This document shows, piece after piece, positions 63,979 to 64,000 of a DNA stretch of 64,000 nucleotides. Origin of the DNA: Alysiella filiformis. Lineage in GTDB: Bacteria; Pseudomonadota; Gammaproteobacteria; Burkholderiales; Neisseriaceae. The first letter of the stretch is position 1. The number at the start of each line of letters is the position of its first letter. The notes under the pieces were generated by a model. It saw only the letters and a list, made by a program, of their open reading frames with translations, searched no databases and was not told the origin of the DNA. The DNA lies in contig NZ_CP059564.1 of the NCBI RefSeq assembly GCF_014054525.1, positions 1,994,357-2,058,356 of the forward strand. The letters run 5' to 3'. A program made the translations under genes and the position numbers.

Positions 63979-64000
63979 ATGAAATTCATAGACGAAGCCA
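63979..64000 (+). CDS. obg: GTPase Obg/CgtA, first seven codons only
   Basis: The window ends seven codons into a frame reading MKFIDEA. That is the near-invariant start of bacterial Obg (MKFIDEAKIEV), a GTPase of ribosome assembly. The short fragment cannot prove it; the AGAAAG upstream is a weak ribosome site. Confidence 0.55.

Overview
The window is a chromosomal segment from a member of the Neisseriaceae. The main evidence is the 15-bp near-palindrome TTCAGGC(A/T)GCCTGAA, which recurs dozens of times between and inside genes. Each copy contains AGGCAGCCTGAA on one strand and AGGCTGCCTGAA on the other. These are the DNA uptake sequence (DUS) dialects described for Kingella and Simonsiella, as opposed to the Neisseria GCCGTCTGAA core. 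Gene content agrees: a BirA-CoaX fusion, an MsrA-MsrB fusion, a GT52 sialyltransferase-type enzyme and a kdsD-kdsC-lptCAB-rpoN-hpf block. I cannot assign a species. No rRNA, tRNA, CRISPR array, prophage or intact insertion sequence was seen.

Layout. Positions 1-9.2 kb are housekeeping and stress genes: a partial PEP synthase regulator, purE, hemH, tag, hscC, a small lipoprotein, msrAB, recN, a hotdog-fold protein and glnB. Positions 9.4-20.8 kb hold a J-domain membrane protein that resembles the usual HscC partner, then a galactose uptake and Leloir block (galK, mglC-mglA-mglB, divergent galT and galM) interrupted by a solitary amino-acid-type binding lipoprotein. Positions 20.8-22.3 kb are rsmG-parA.

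Positions 22.4-35.9 kb form a surface-glycan locus. It carries the late pseudaminic acid pathway (pseF, a fused pseG-pseH, pseI), a Wzx-like flippase, four glycosyltransferases (GT52, GT2, GT14, GT2) and an initiating polyprenyl-phosphate sugar transferase. It is interrupted by an AT-richer GTPase/HTH pair, trpF and a toxin-antitoxin pair whose toxin gene is frameshifted. pseB and pseC are not in the window.

Positions 36.5-40.2 kb hold the most unusual unit. A galactose-binding-protein-like lipoprotein, a membrane CheA-like kinase (Hpt plus ATPase, with no visible CheW-binding domain) and a stand-alone CheY-like regulator lie together, apparently as one operon. It looks like a sugar-responsive phosphorelay with an unknown output.

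Positions 40.4-64 kb are mostly core functions: proA, birA-coaX, hpf, full-length rpoN, LPS transport and Kdo genes, ftsW-murG detached from the rest of the division cluster, ppc, gdhA, a dicarboxylate-type symporter, an OmpA-like lipoprotein, a Bcr/CflA efflux protein, a HIT protein, an LD-carboxypeptidase, a GT25 enzyme and the first codons of obg.

The intergenic regions carry at least four dispersed palindromic repeat families besides the DUS. In one place (57.07-57.49 kb) three of them are nested inside each other. Sequences close to the HexR operator (TGTAAT-N3-ATTACA) occur upstream of gdhA (three), between mglB and galT, and between proA and the sensor operon. Together they suggest coordinated carbon control.
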